Shown here in pieces: positions 18,285 through 25,076 of a stretch of DNA of 28,940 nt. The DNA lies in the NCBI GenBank assembly GCA_964367645.1, contig CAYIYN010000010.1, positions 1 through 28,940 on the forward strand. The letters run 5' to 3'. Numbering within the stretch: the stretch's first letter is position 1; each line of letters opens with the position of its first letter. A program made the translations under genes and the position numbers. The stretch comes from RGIG4097 sp964367645 (GTDB lineage Bacteria > Bacillota > Clostridia > Christensenellales > CAG-917). Under the pieces are notes generated by a model. That model was not told the origin of the DNA. It searched no databases and worked only from the letters and a program-made list of their open reading frames with translations.

Positions 18285-19297
18285 AAAAATCAATTATCAA
18301 ATCGGTATTTGTTTTGATTGTTTTTTCGTTGTTGGCACTCTCTTTTTGCGCATGCAGTAAAACCGAATCCGAAAAAACGACCGAAACCGGCTATACGGTC
18401 AGCGGCAAAATAACGCTTGACGGACAGCCTCTTGCCGACGTATCCATAATAACCGGCGCAAAAACAACGGACACTTCGGACGACAGCGGAATATTTTTAA
18501 TTGAAGGGCTGTCCGACGGCGACGTTTTAAATTTTTCGCTGGACGGCTATGTTTTTAATCCGAGCAAATACACCGTCAAAGGCAACGATTACGAACTCAG
18601 AATTACAGCGACCGTAGTTCCGGACGATGATAATTCAGGCGGCGAAGACCCGGACGGCGGCGAAGACCCCGGTGACGGTGGAGATCCCGATGACGGCGAA
18701 GACCCCGGTGACGGTGGCAATCCCGACGACGGTGACGGCGGAGATTCTAAATCTTATTTTGTCAAAAACGCCGGTTTAGTGTTTGAAAACGGCTCGGTAA
18801 ACCTCTCATACTGCGTTACAAAAGGTTTTGAATCGGTTACTATATTGTTGCTTTCCGATACCGATGAAAGTGTGCTCAGCACTCCTGCAAGCGGTGAAAA
18901 TATCACGATAAACGGCGAAGATTATGTTTTGTTTCTAAGAAACGTAACAAATGCCGTTTCCGCTCAAGGTGAATTTTCTTTTTCGATTTCGGCTTACGGA
19001 ACAAATAATACCTGCGGCAACACCGCAACCGTGCGTTATACGGCGCACCCTGCTCTTTCTTCGCCGAGCGGACTGTGGATAAACAATAACGTGCTTCACT
19101 GGATCGGATGCGAAGACGGCGTCACTTATAACGTTGCCGTTGATGGCGTTAGCGTAGCAATTGTCACCGCGACTTCTTTTGATTTTGCATCTCTCACTGA
19201 CGTGGCAATTATTTCCGGCAGTCGCTCGGTGACGGTCATCGCGTTAAAAGAAGGATATGTCGCTGCAAGCTCCGACGCGCTTACGGTGACTTTCTAA
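18281..19297 (+). CDS. Probable surface lipoprotein with carboxypeptidase-regulatory-like domain and acidic linker
   Basis: The N-terminus MKKSIIKSVFVLIVFSLLAL followed by SFCACS is a lipoprotein signal; Cys25 is the better lipidation site, though the lipobox is atypical. Residues about 37-112 (TVSGKITLDGQPLADVSI, then SDDSGIFLIEGLSDGD) resemble a carboxypeptidase-regulatory-like or CNA-B beta-sandwich. Residues 114-156 are an acidic linker of Gly, Asp, Glu and Pro repeats. The C-terminal part (about 158-338) is beta-rich and resembles the modules of the preceding protein (LWINNNVLHWIGCEDGVTYNVAVDG). The ATG at 18281 has GGGGAGG ten bases upstream and overlaps the previous stop; a longer frame upstream is rejected. 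Function unknown, probably adhesive or structural. Confidence 0.85.
   Translation: MKKSIIKSVFVLIVFSLLALSFCACSKTESEKTTETGYTVSGKITLDGQPLADVSIITGAKTTDTSDDSGIFLIEGLSDGDVLNFSLDGYVFNPSKYTVKGNDYELRITATVVPDDDNSGGEDPDGGEDPGDGGDPDDGEDPGDGGNPDDGDGGDSKSYFVKNAGLVFENGSVNLSYCVTKGFESVTILLLSDTDESVLSTPASGENITINGEDYVLFLRNVTNAVSAQGEFSFSISAYGTNNTCGNTATVRYTAHPALSSPSGLWINNNVLHWIGCEDGVTYNVAVDGVSVAIVTATSFDFASLTDVAIISGSRSVTVIALKEGYVAASSDALTVTF
18659..18730 (+). repeat. Two 36-bp tandem repeats encoding the acidic linker
   Basis: Units 18659-18694 and 18695-18730 each encode 12 residues of the GEDPGDGG(D/N)PDD type and differ at about three bases. Partial copies flank them. The period keeps frame. Confidence 0.8.
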
Positions 19298-19418
19298 GAA
19301 TGACACAAGTTATCGATATAAAATTTCACACCTAAATCCATACGCATCAAAATGTGTGGGAAACGCTAACTCATAAATAAAATCAAATGCCGTATGTTTC
19401 AAATTCTTTTGTGAACTT

Positions 19419-19447
19419 TTGAAATGATACAAGACAACAAATACAAA
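19419..19447 (+). promoter_or_regulatory. Possible promoter of the hemolysin III-family gene
   Basis: TTGAAA (19419-19424) and TACAAA (19442-19447) are 17 nt apart, placing a start near 19454. Both hexamers are imperfect. Confidence 0.3.
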
Positions 19448-19481
19448 TATTAAACAAGGAAAATACCAAGCGGATAAAAAT

Positions 19482-20180
19482 GTGCTGAAAACATCTACAC
19501 TAAAAAACAGATTCAAATCCCCCGACAACGTGGAAGAACTAAAACGGATTTACGGTGATAACGGTCTTAGATATTATCTTCCGATGGAAGAGTTGTTGAA
19601 CGTCACTACACACGGCATCGGAGCGGTATTAAGCGTTGTCGGTGCGGTGCTGATGCTATTAAAAGCCACAACGCCTCAGTCTTTCGCCACAGCAATCTTG
19701 TGCTCCTTTGGTTTTATTCTTTTATATTGTGCGTCTACGGCTTATCACGCCTGCACAAACCTTAAAATTAAAAGCATTTTGAGAAAGGTTGATTACAGCA
19801 GTATAAATCTCAATGTCATCGCTTGCGGCACCGGCATTTGCCTGCTATTTAACAGCATCTACGGCTATATTGCCTACGCTTTAGCGATTTGCGTTGCCTT
19901 GGTTACGATTTTTCTTTGCGTGTATGACTTCAAAAGGTTCAAAAATTATGCCTTTGCCTCCAACTTTATTGTGGGCGGACTTCTTTTTGGCGCGTTTTTT
20001 TTGGTCAAAGCATCCGTACCCAATTTGTTTTTGATACTAAATTTATCCGGTATAGTCTGCGTACTTATCGGTGCCGCCCTGTTCGCAATCAAAAAACCGT
20101 ACGTTCACTCCGTTTTCCATATCTTTGTGCTTATCGGCCCCATACTGTTTTGGCTTGCAAATTACATAATTCTGACCTGA
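19482..20180 (+). CDS. PAQR/hemolysin III family membrane protein
   Basis: This 232-aa protein has about seven membrane segments. It contains the family's metal-site residues: THGIGA near residue 43, STAYHA near 85, an Asp in RKVDYSSI, and HSVFHIF near the C-terminus. Most members read DHS at the third motif; here His is replaced by Tyr (VDYSS). Bacterial members are called hemolysin III, but true haemolysis is rarely shown; metal-dependent hydrolase activity is suggested by homology to adiponectin receptors. The start is GTG 19482 with only a weak ribosome binding site, and a later Met at residue 35 is possible but would remove a conserved cytoplasmic segment. It stands alone, with no clear terminator. 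Confidence 0.88.
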   Translation: MLKTSTLKNRFKSPDNVEELKRIYGDNGLRYYLPMEELLNVTTHGIGAVLSVVGAVLMLLKATTPQSFATAILCSFGFILLYCASTAYHACTNLKIKSILRKVDYSSINLNVIACGTGICLLFNSIYGYIAYALAICVALVTIFLCVYDFKRFKNYAFASNFIVGGLLFGAFFLVKASVPNLFLILNLSGIVCVLIGAALFAIKKPYVHSVFHIFVLIGPILFWLANYIILT

Positions 20181-20222
20181 AATTTTTCTTTATCCGGTGC
20201 AAAAAATCTATACAAAACCCCT

Positions 20223-20334
20223 GTTCAAAACATCTGGCCAAACACGCTCAAAACATCTGGCAAACACGCTCAAAACATCTGGCAAACAACGCTCAAACAT
20301 CTGGCAATAAATGCTCAAATCATCTAGAAAAAAC
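20223..20334 (+). repeat. Tandem array, 5 units of 22-23 bp
   Basis: Units start at 20223, 20246, 20268, 20291 and 20313 with core GCTCAAAACATCTGGCAAAC. The first three are nearly identical and the last two diverge. There are no unique spacers, so it is not a CRISPR array. Its length and spacing resemble iterons. Confidence 0.9.
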
Positions 20335-20380
20335 AACGAAATAGATTACGCGACATCAACTTTCTCTTAAGACCAAAAAC

Positions 20381-20620
20381 TTATTGTTGCTATTGCCATA
20401 AAAGCATATGTTAACGACGTCTTCGCGTTTGCATTCTACCGCTTTAGTTCGCTTGCTAACTTATTTTTGCTATTGCCATAAAAGAACATGTAACCGATGT
20501 CTTCGAGTTTGCATACTACCGATTTAGTTCGCTTGTCAACTTGTTTTTGCTATTGCCATAAAAGAACATGTACCCGCTGCCTTCGAGGTTGCATACTACC
20601 GCCTTGGTTCACTTGTTAAC
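20381..20620 (+). repeat. Tandem array, 3 units of exactly 80 bp
   Basis: Units 20381-20460, 20461-20540 and 20541-20620 share long blocks such as TGCTATTGCCATAAAAG and TTCGCTTG. Each ends in AAC, mostly preceded by GTT or GTC. A diverged fragment may continue to about 20640. Because 80 is not a multiple of three, the array cannot encode a simple protein repeat. Confidence 0.92.
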
Positions 20621-21484
20621 CTATTTATAGCCAACAGTGTGCGCGCGGTTTCCTCGGATGCATATGAAGGTTCTTTGATCTTGGAAAACGCTTGCATCGT
20701 CACTGTCACCGATTTCCTGCTGCCGGTTCCCAACCAAACAAATAATGGATAACCGTGCAAATAAAGCAAATTTGGGCGCAATCAATCGTCTTTAGAAACA
20801 AAAAACGAAAACAGCTGTCAAATAGTCCAAGAATTTTACGATGCAATCATGATACCGCCCGCTTGTCTACAGGTGCAGAAACTCCACAAAAGGCGAGCAA
20901 CTTCTTTCAAAAACACGGTTTTTGCTAAAAAATTATTTAAGTTATTCAAAAAATAAGAATTTCGTCCCGAATAATATGCTTTGTCAACATCGATTTAGTG
21001 TTGCAGAGCAAATCAAACCGTCCTTATAAATGCAATCCTATTACAATTCAAACCGTCAAAACAAAGCAGACTTAAATGGGTATAATCAAGCCTTAAAAAC
21101 ACCTTTTTATAATGCTACATAACAGATGAAGTATTGTACAAAACAGCACAAAATGCCAAAAACAAACCGACAATCAAGAAATAACTAGGCAGCAAAATAC
21201 TTGTGCATTAAACATATATATCAACTCAAATACAGCAAATATATGCGGTTTATCCTTGTTTTGAAAAAAATTTAATTAAAAGTGCGCATTCACAAGTTAG
21301 ATAATGCCGTTTGCACAGAAAAATTTGCAAAATAAAGCATGCCAAATCCCCATTTATTGCCTGAATAGTGATTTTATCAAACTAAAAAGTCCATATGTAT
21401 AAGTAAAAAGCATTGAAAAACACAGTTCTCAGCGGTTTATGAAACATGCAAAAAATAAAGAAATAATTGTGAAACTGAAGCACA

Positions 21485-21535
21485 AAATTTTACACGACGT
21501 AAGGGGCAAATATTTACAGCAAATTTTACACGACG
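21485..21535 (+). repeat. Direct repeat AAATTTTACACGACG, two copies 36 bp apart
   Basis: Identical 15-mers lie at 21485-21499 and 21521-21535, about 100 bp left of the parS cluster. Each includes TTTTACACG, which matches the DnaA box TTATCCACA at only six of nine positions, so it is only a weak candidate binding site. Confidence 0.6.
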
Positions 21536-21586
21536 AAGGCCGCATGTTTGACATATCTTTGCCATTTACCTGCGTCAACAATCGCC

Positions 21587-21613
21587 AAACCCCCACCAAA
21601 CAGAGGGGTTTTT
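21587..21613 (+). terminator. Terminator-like hairpin beside the parS cluster
   Basis: AAACCCC (21587-21593) pairs with GGGGTTT (21605-21611) around an 11-nt loop, followed by TT. No gene lies immediately upstream on the plus strand, so it may end an unrecognised transcript or be a structural element. Confidence 0.4.
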
Positions 21614-21632
21614 AGATAATTAGCCGTTGTTT

Positions 21633-21648
21633 AGTTCCACGTGAAACG
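21633..21648. promoter_or_regulatory. parS: parS-like site 1
   Basis: It matches the bacterial parS consensus TGTTTCACGTGAAACA at 13 of 16 positions and keeps the CACGTG core and GAAAC arm. Confidence 0.75.
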
Positions 21649-21664
21649 CGCACCGCGACAAAAT

Positions 21665-21680
21665 TGTTTCACGTGAAACA
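21665..21680. promoter_or_regulatory. parS: Perfect parS site 2
   Basis: It is identical (16/16) to the canonical palindromic parS, the binding site of ParB/Spo0J that nucleates the segregation complex and SMC loading near the origin. Confidence 0.95.
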
Positions 21681-21713
21681 TTAATTTTTAGACACTTTTT
21701 GCGGTTATTTCTT

Positions 21714-21729
21714 TGTTCCACGTGAAACA
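21714..21729. promoter_or_regulatory. parS: parS site 3
   Basis: It matches the parS consensus at 15 of 16 positions, with one T-to-C change in the left arm. It lies 49 bp right of site 2. Confidence 0.9.
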
Positions 21730-22253
21730 CAAGGAAATTGCTTGATTTGCCGAATATTTGTGTGTTCTGCTTTGTTTAAATTGAGCGGCGGCTCAATTTC
21801 GTTTGTCTATCACTGATATTTCGCTGCGAATTTTTTGTCTTCCCTTTATTTGATATTGTCTGGCAGTTTCATACGGTTATTATCGCTGTTTTAAATTTGA
21901 CTTTTTCCGAGAAGTCCTATGAGCCTTTGCGTTCCGACTCGTATGGCGGGCGATATTTTAGGCAAACAATTATATATTCGCCGCAAAATGTTCAGCGGTT
22001 AAGTCTACCAAAATAAAAGACAAGGGTGTTCCTTGGGCAATTTACGTCTTACGTCGGTTTTTGAGATATTTCAGTGTTTGGGTCCAAAAGACGCTAATGC
22101 GAAAACTTTCGGAGAGATTTAAGTGGCTGCTCGAATTGTTGACATGCTGCTTTATAACGTAAAAAGGGGAGGGTGACAACAATCGGCAGATACTGCGATA
22201 ATTTTTTATTTACTTTCTTTCTTAATTTTTTTATTTTTGCAAGCACCAATGCC

Positions 22254-22346
22254 ATACGACATTTTGTTTTTACCTTGTTTGATTGTTCGGCGTTTTGTTC
22301 TTAATTTTTGGTTATACGGCATTTTGTTCTTACCTTGTTTGGTTGT
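22254..22346 (+). repeat. Imperfect array, 3 units of about 30 bp
   Basis: Copies begin at 22254, about 22285 and 22314 with core CGGCATTTTGTTCTTACCTTG. The outer two match at about 30 of 33 positions and the middle one is more diverged with a short deletion. Confidence 0.75.
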
Positions 22347-22476
22347 ATGACACCTAAAATGCTCTTTTAAGTGACGTTGCTGTTGCCATTGTTTTTGTTA
22401 CTTTAACCGCGTATATCGCAAAAACTCACAGCAAATACATACCGCACAGACTCGGCGCAAAAGAGAACCACAAAGT

Positions 22477-22566
22477 AATTGAGTGGCGCTAGTAGAAGAA
22501 TTGCCACTCGAAATTCATGAGTTCATCGCATGAGGGTGGAGAAACGGTACTCTCTTAAGATCATGC
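22477..22566. other. Two adjacent inverted repeats
   Basis: GAGTGGC (22481-22487) pairs with GCCACTC (22503-22509), and flanking AATT arms may extend it past a small bulge. GCATGA (22528-22533) pairs with TCATGC (22561-22566) and encloses a further imperfect stem. They could form a structured RNA or protein-binding sites. No promoter or gene is linked to them. Confidence 0.4.
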
Positions 22567-23188
22567 TTCAATGATTCGCGAAAAAAGGGGTCGCATCGGA
22601 AAAACGTTTATTACGTTGCGAAAAAAAATCAATCTGTCGGTATTCGATACAATATTTAAACATAGATATACAACCGGTACCGTACAAAAAGCGGCAAGAA
22701 CTAATCGGAAAGACTATTCTACTACCGCTCAATAGACCTATAGCGATATTTCCCAAGCGATAACAGTATTATAATATAAAAAACTTTTTAATTGAAATAT
22801 TCGTTATAAAGATTTGCTGCAAAATTTACTGTCGAAATATAGAAAATTTAGGAGGAGAGTAACAGTACGGCGGATTGCACTTAATGCATGCTACGCACCT
22901 TGTGTCTTATATTCGGCCAATTCGTCCAAACTTTTCTTTTTATTCTGATATAATAAGCAGTTTTCATAAAGTCGTACGAGTATACTCCTGTTGTCGTAAT
23001 ATTGGTTGACTTGTTAACCTTTTGCGGTTTTGCAGAATCGCTTTTGAACAACTGTTTATGTGCCCGATTATTTATCATCGATGGACAAAATCGTTTATCT
23101 CACTGCTTTTTCGATTGCTCTTTGCCAATCCGTTGTGTTTGATTATTAAGCGAGTTGTTGTCTGACAATCTAAGTTCCGCTGCATAAA

Positions 23189-23216
23189 TTGCAATACAAC
23201 CGACCGATTGTTGCAA
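23189..23216 (-). terminator. Possible luxS terminator
   Basis: On the minus strand TTGCAACAA (23216-23208) pairs with TTGTATTGCAA (23199-23189) with a 2-nt bulge. It is followed by only three T and lies a few bases after the luxS stop. Confidence 0.35.
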
Positions 23217-23220
23217 GTTG

Positions 23221-23667
23221 TTATTTTTTATTTGTTCCGCTTGCGTTCAAGACGTCAAGGTAGGACTCAATTTCTTTTTTCGCCTCTTTCAGGCTGTGAG
23301 AGCGGTAATTCCCACATTCAATTTTCTTGGCACCCGGGATTTTTTCAAGCTCTAAACATAATTTTAGACTTTCAGCAACAATTCGTTTTGCTATTATCAA
23401 ATCGTCTACGTCGAAAAGAAGCAGATAAAATCCGGTGCGGCAACCCATAGGACCAAAGTACACGACCTTGTCTTTGAAGGCACCGTTTCTTACGACCGTT
23501 GCAAACAAATGTTCAATTGTATGCATTGCGGCAATTTTTAGATAATCACCTTTGTTTGGGCGTTTAAACCTTAAATCGTAGGTGTAGACGTTGCCGTCCG
23601 CACGCGACAGATAAAGACCCGGCACAAGGGTGTCATGGTTGATTTGAAAACTTGCTATTTTGTCCAT
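23221..23667 (-). CDS. luxS: S-ribosylhomocysteine lyase LuxS
   Basis: LuxS splits S-ribosylhomocysteine into homocysteine and DPD, the precursor of autoinducer-2. The metal ligands are His49 and His53 in HTIEH and Cys118 in ECGNY; the catalytic residues are Glu52 and Cys76 in GPMGCRTGF. The 148-aa length is close to the family norm of about 157. The gene lies 205 bp downstream of mtnN on the same strand, and the MtnN product from SAH is the LuxS substrate, so the two make a complete SAH-recycling route. The gap between them shows no gene or clear promoter, so co-transcription is likely but not shown. Confidence 0.97.
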   Translation of the reverse strand: MDKIASFQINHDTLVPGLYLSRADGNVYTYDLRFKRPNKGDYLKIAAMHTIEHLFATVVRNGAFKDKVVYFGPMGCRTGFYLLLFDVDDLIIAKRIVAESLKLCLELEKIPGAKKIECGNYRSHSLKEAKKEIESYLDVLNASGTNKK

Positions 23668-23872
23668 ATTGTTTCAATCTGCGCGGTTAGATACGCTGTT
23701 TTGCGTGTGCCAGAGGCTGATACTATTTATCACTCTCTGTTGTTTTTTTGATGTGTCGTCTTATAAATCAATATTGCTAAGATTGGCTATGCTGATTGAT
23801 ATATTTGTCTGTTCACTTCATTTTCACTTCAACCGTTTTCTTTCAATCTGTTCATTTTTTTTCACTTTGGCG

Positions 23873-24607
23873 CTATTGTTTGAACCTGGCTGGAGGCAGG
23901 GGCTTTTCACTGTCACAGTTGATTGCTTTTATAATTATGGGGAGCAACTTTTCATATTTAGTCATCCCTTTTCTCAACACTTCGGCAAATGAGATTATGG
24001 CGTTTTCGTCGGCTTTATCGGACACGACTTTAAGCGAAAACAGCGGTAGATTGTTGCGCTCGCAAGCAAGTGCCAGTCCCGCTGCTTCCATTTCGCAAAT
24101 ATCTGCGGCAAATGTGCGACGCAAACGATTTTTTTCTTCTGCCGAAGCAATAAACTTGTCGCCCGATGCATCCACAACAACTGGAAGCGGACTCCCCAAT
24201 GCCGACTGCACGCGAGAAATAATCTCTGCATCGCAACTGAAATACAAATCCTCGCGTCCGTCGTAGTGTCCGACTGCTTTATTGCCGTCAACGGCGCTGA
24301 TATCGAACTGATGATGGACAATAGCGCCAACAATCACAAGTTCGCCTACGTTAAGTTTTGGATTTATTGCACCGACAAATCCGAAATTGAGGATAACCTC
24401 CACTTCAAAAATGTCTTTTAGCAACTGTGCAGTCAATGCCGCGCGCAATTCTCCGATGCCCGACGTCGCCAGATATAGGGTATTGTCCTCGTACTTGATT
24501 TCTCTGACGGTTGCTCCGCCAACCACACCTTCGCCGACGATTGTCCCAACTTTTAAATAAATGGGCAAAGTTTCCTCCGCCATTGCCGTAACGATGCCGA
24601 TTCTCAT
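23873..24607 (-). CDS. mtnN: 5'-methylthioadenosine/S-adenosylhomocysteine nucleosidase
   Basis: MtnN (Pfs) removes adenine from SAH and MTA. Glu12 in GIVTAMAEE, the substrate-binding MEAAGLA and the catalytic Asp in VVSDKAD are all present. The 244 aa is slightly longer than the usual 230 because of a short C-terminal extension (SEKPLPPARFKQ). AAGGAGA lies just before the ATG. The first gene of the probable mtnN-luxS unit; a candidate promoter is at 24735-24764. No SAM riboswitch fold was recognised in the leader of about 120 nt. Confidence 0.96.
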   Translation of the reverse strand: MRIGIVTAMAEETLPIYLKVGTIVGEGVVGGATVREIKYEDNTLYLATSGIGELRAALTAQLLKDIFEVEVILNFGFVGAINPKLNVGELVIVGAIVHHQFDISAVDGNKAVGHYDGREDLYFSCDAEIISRVQSALGSPLPVVVDASGDKFIASAEEKNRLRRTFAADICEMEAAGLALACERNNLPLFSLKVVSDKADENAIISFAEVLRKGMTKYEKLLPIIIKAINCDSEKPLPPARFKQ

Positions 24608-24734
24608 ACATTCTCCTTATGTGCTCTCATTTTAGCACCTCAATCTATTTTTTTCAATAGTCTTGCCGCCAAAATGCAAACGGCGTTTGAACCTATGTTT
24701 GGTGATACCTTTTCAGCGAAAACCGCACTTCTAT

Positions 24735-24764
24735 ATTATAACGTGCGTATACCGTGCAATACAA
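24735..24764 (-). promoter_or_regulatory. Possible mtnN promoter
   Basis: On the minus strand a perfect TATAAT (24740-24735) lies 18 nt after a poor -35 TTGTAT (24764-24759). Transcription would start near 24728. Confidence 0.4.
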
Positions 24765-24988
24765 CACCCAAGCATACAACAATTTTAATTAATTGACCAA
24801 AAACCTATTATATAGCTTAGTTAAATCAAAATGATACTCGGTGGAACATTGAAATGTTTTCCTATGGAACAGCGGAGAAGCACAATGAAACATAGGTTGC
24901 GATAGGTCGGAACATAAAGTTGTTGTCGTCAGACATAAATATTGCTCAATCAAACATAGAATAACGCTAAAATGAGTTAGCTAAAATG

Positions 24989-25004
24989 ATTTGTCAAGAC
25001 AAAT
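24989..25004. promoter_or_regulatory. Candidate operator for the MFS-rsmG unit
   Basis: A perfect dyad ATTTGTC-AA-GACAAAT ends about 37 bp upstream of the -35 element of the MFS promoter. The position fits an activator or repressor site. No regulator gene is next to it. Confidence 0.35.
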
Positions 25005-25041
25005 TAATACTGCGCGCTTTATTACTTCTTCTTTCTTCTTG

Positions 25042-25070
25042 TTGCTTTTCACGCGCGAGAGTGATAAAAT
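25042..25070 (+). promoter_or_regulatory. Extended -10 promoter predicting a leaderless MFS mRNA
   Basis: TTGCTT (25042-25047) and TAAAAT (25065-25070) are 17 nt apart, and TGA directly before the -10 makes it an extended -10 element. Counting seven bases on puts the start at 25077, the A of the MFS ATG. No Shine-Dalgarno sequence precedes that ATG. Confidence 0.6.
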
Positions 25071-25076
25071 CCTTTT

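Larger units (their letters stand above)
20181..23220. other. 3-kb region with no convincing gene; parS and tandem-repeat locus
   Basis: All six frames are short and broken, with no frame joining a good ribosome binding site to a family-like protein. Contents in order: a 5-unit 22-23-bp array, a 3-unit 80-bp array, an A-rich plus strand to about 21600, two AAATTTTACACGACG direct repeats (21485 and 21521), a terminator-like hairpin (21587-21611), three parS sites, a T- and G-richer stretch, a 3-unit 30-bp array, and a pair of hairpins at 22477-22566. The segment 22570-23180 is AT-rich with nothing recognisable. The region probably serves chromosome segregation and perhaps replication start. 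Confidence 0.7.
24608..25076. other. 469-bp divergent intergenic region between mtnN and the MFS gene
   Basis: No gene is seen. It holds a possible mtnN promoter, a perfect AACATT-GA-AATGTT dyad at 24845-24858, a perfect 7-bp dyad at 24989-25004, and the MFS promoter at its right end. The rest is AT-rich with nothing recognised. Confidence 0.6.

Noticed and set aside
19073..19083. Perfect DnaA box (TGTGGATAA)
   Set aside because: It is a single copy inside the lipoprotein coding sequence and not part of a cluster, so chance is the simplest explanation.
20223..20334. CRISPR array
   Set aside because: Repeats are directly adjacent without unique spacers, and no cas genes are present.
20150..20344. 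64-codon frame across the 22-bp repeats
   Set aside because: It overlaps the end of the hemolysin III gene and is simply the repeat array read in one frame; no ribosome binding site.
20596..20781. 61-codon minus-strand frame
   Set aside because: It overlaps the 80-bp array, has no recognisable family or ribosome binding site.
22568..22756. 62-codon minus-strand frame
   Set aside because: No family resemblance and no convincing ribosome binding site; AT-rich DNA makes such frames likely by chance.
22881..23078. 65-codon minus-strand frame
   Set aside because: It shows no motif, no ribosome binding site, and no partner gene.
24608..24730. SAM or SAH riboswitch in the mtnN leader
   Set aside because: Only short unrelated stems are seen; none of the conserved core sequences could be matched by eye.
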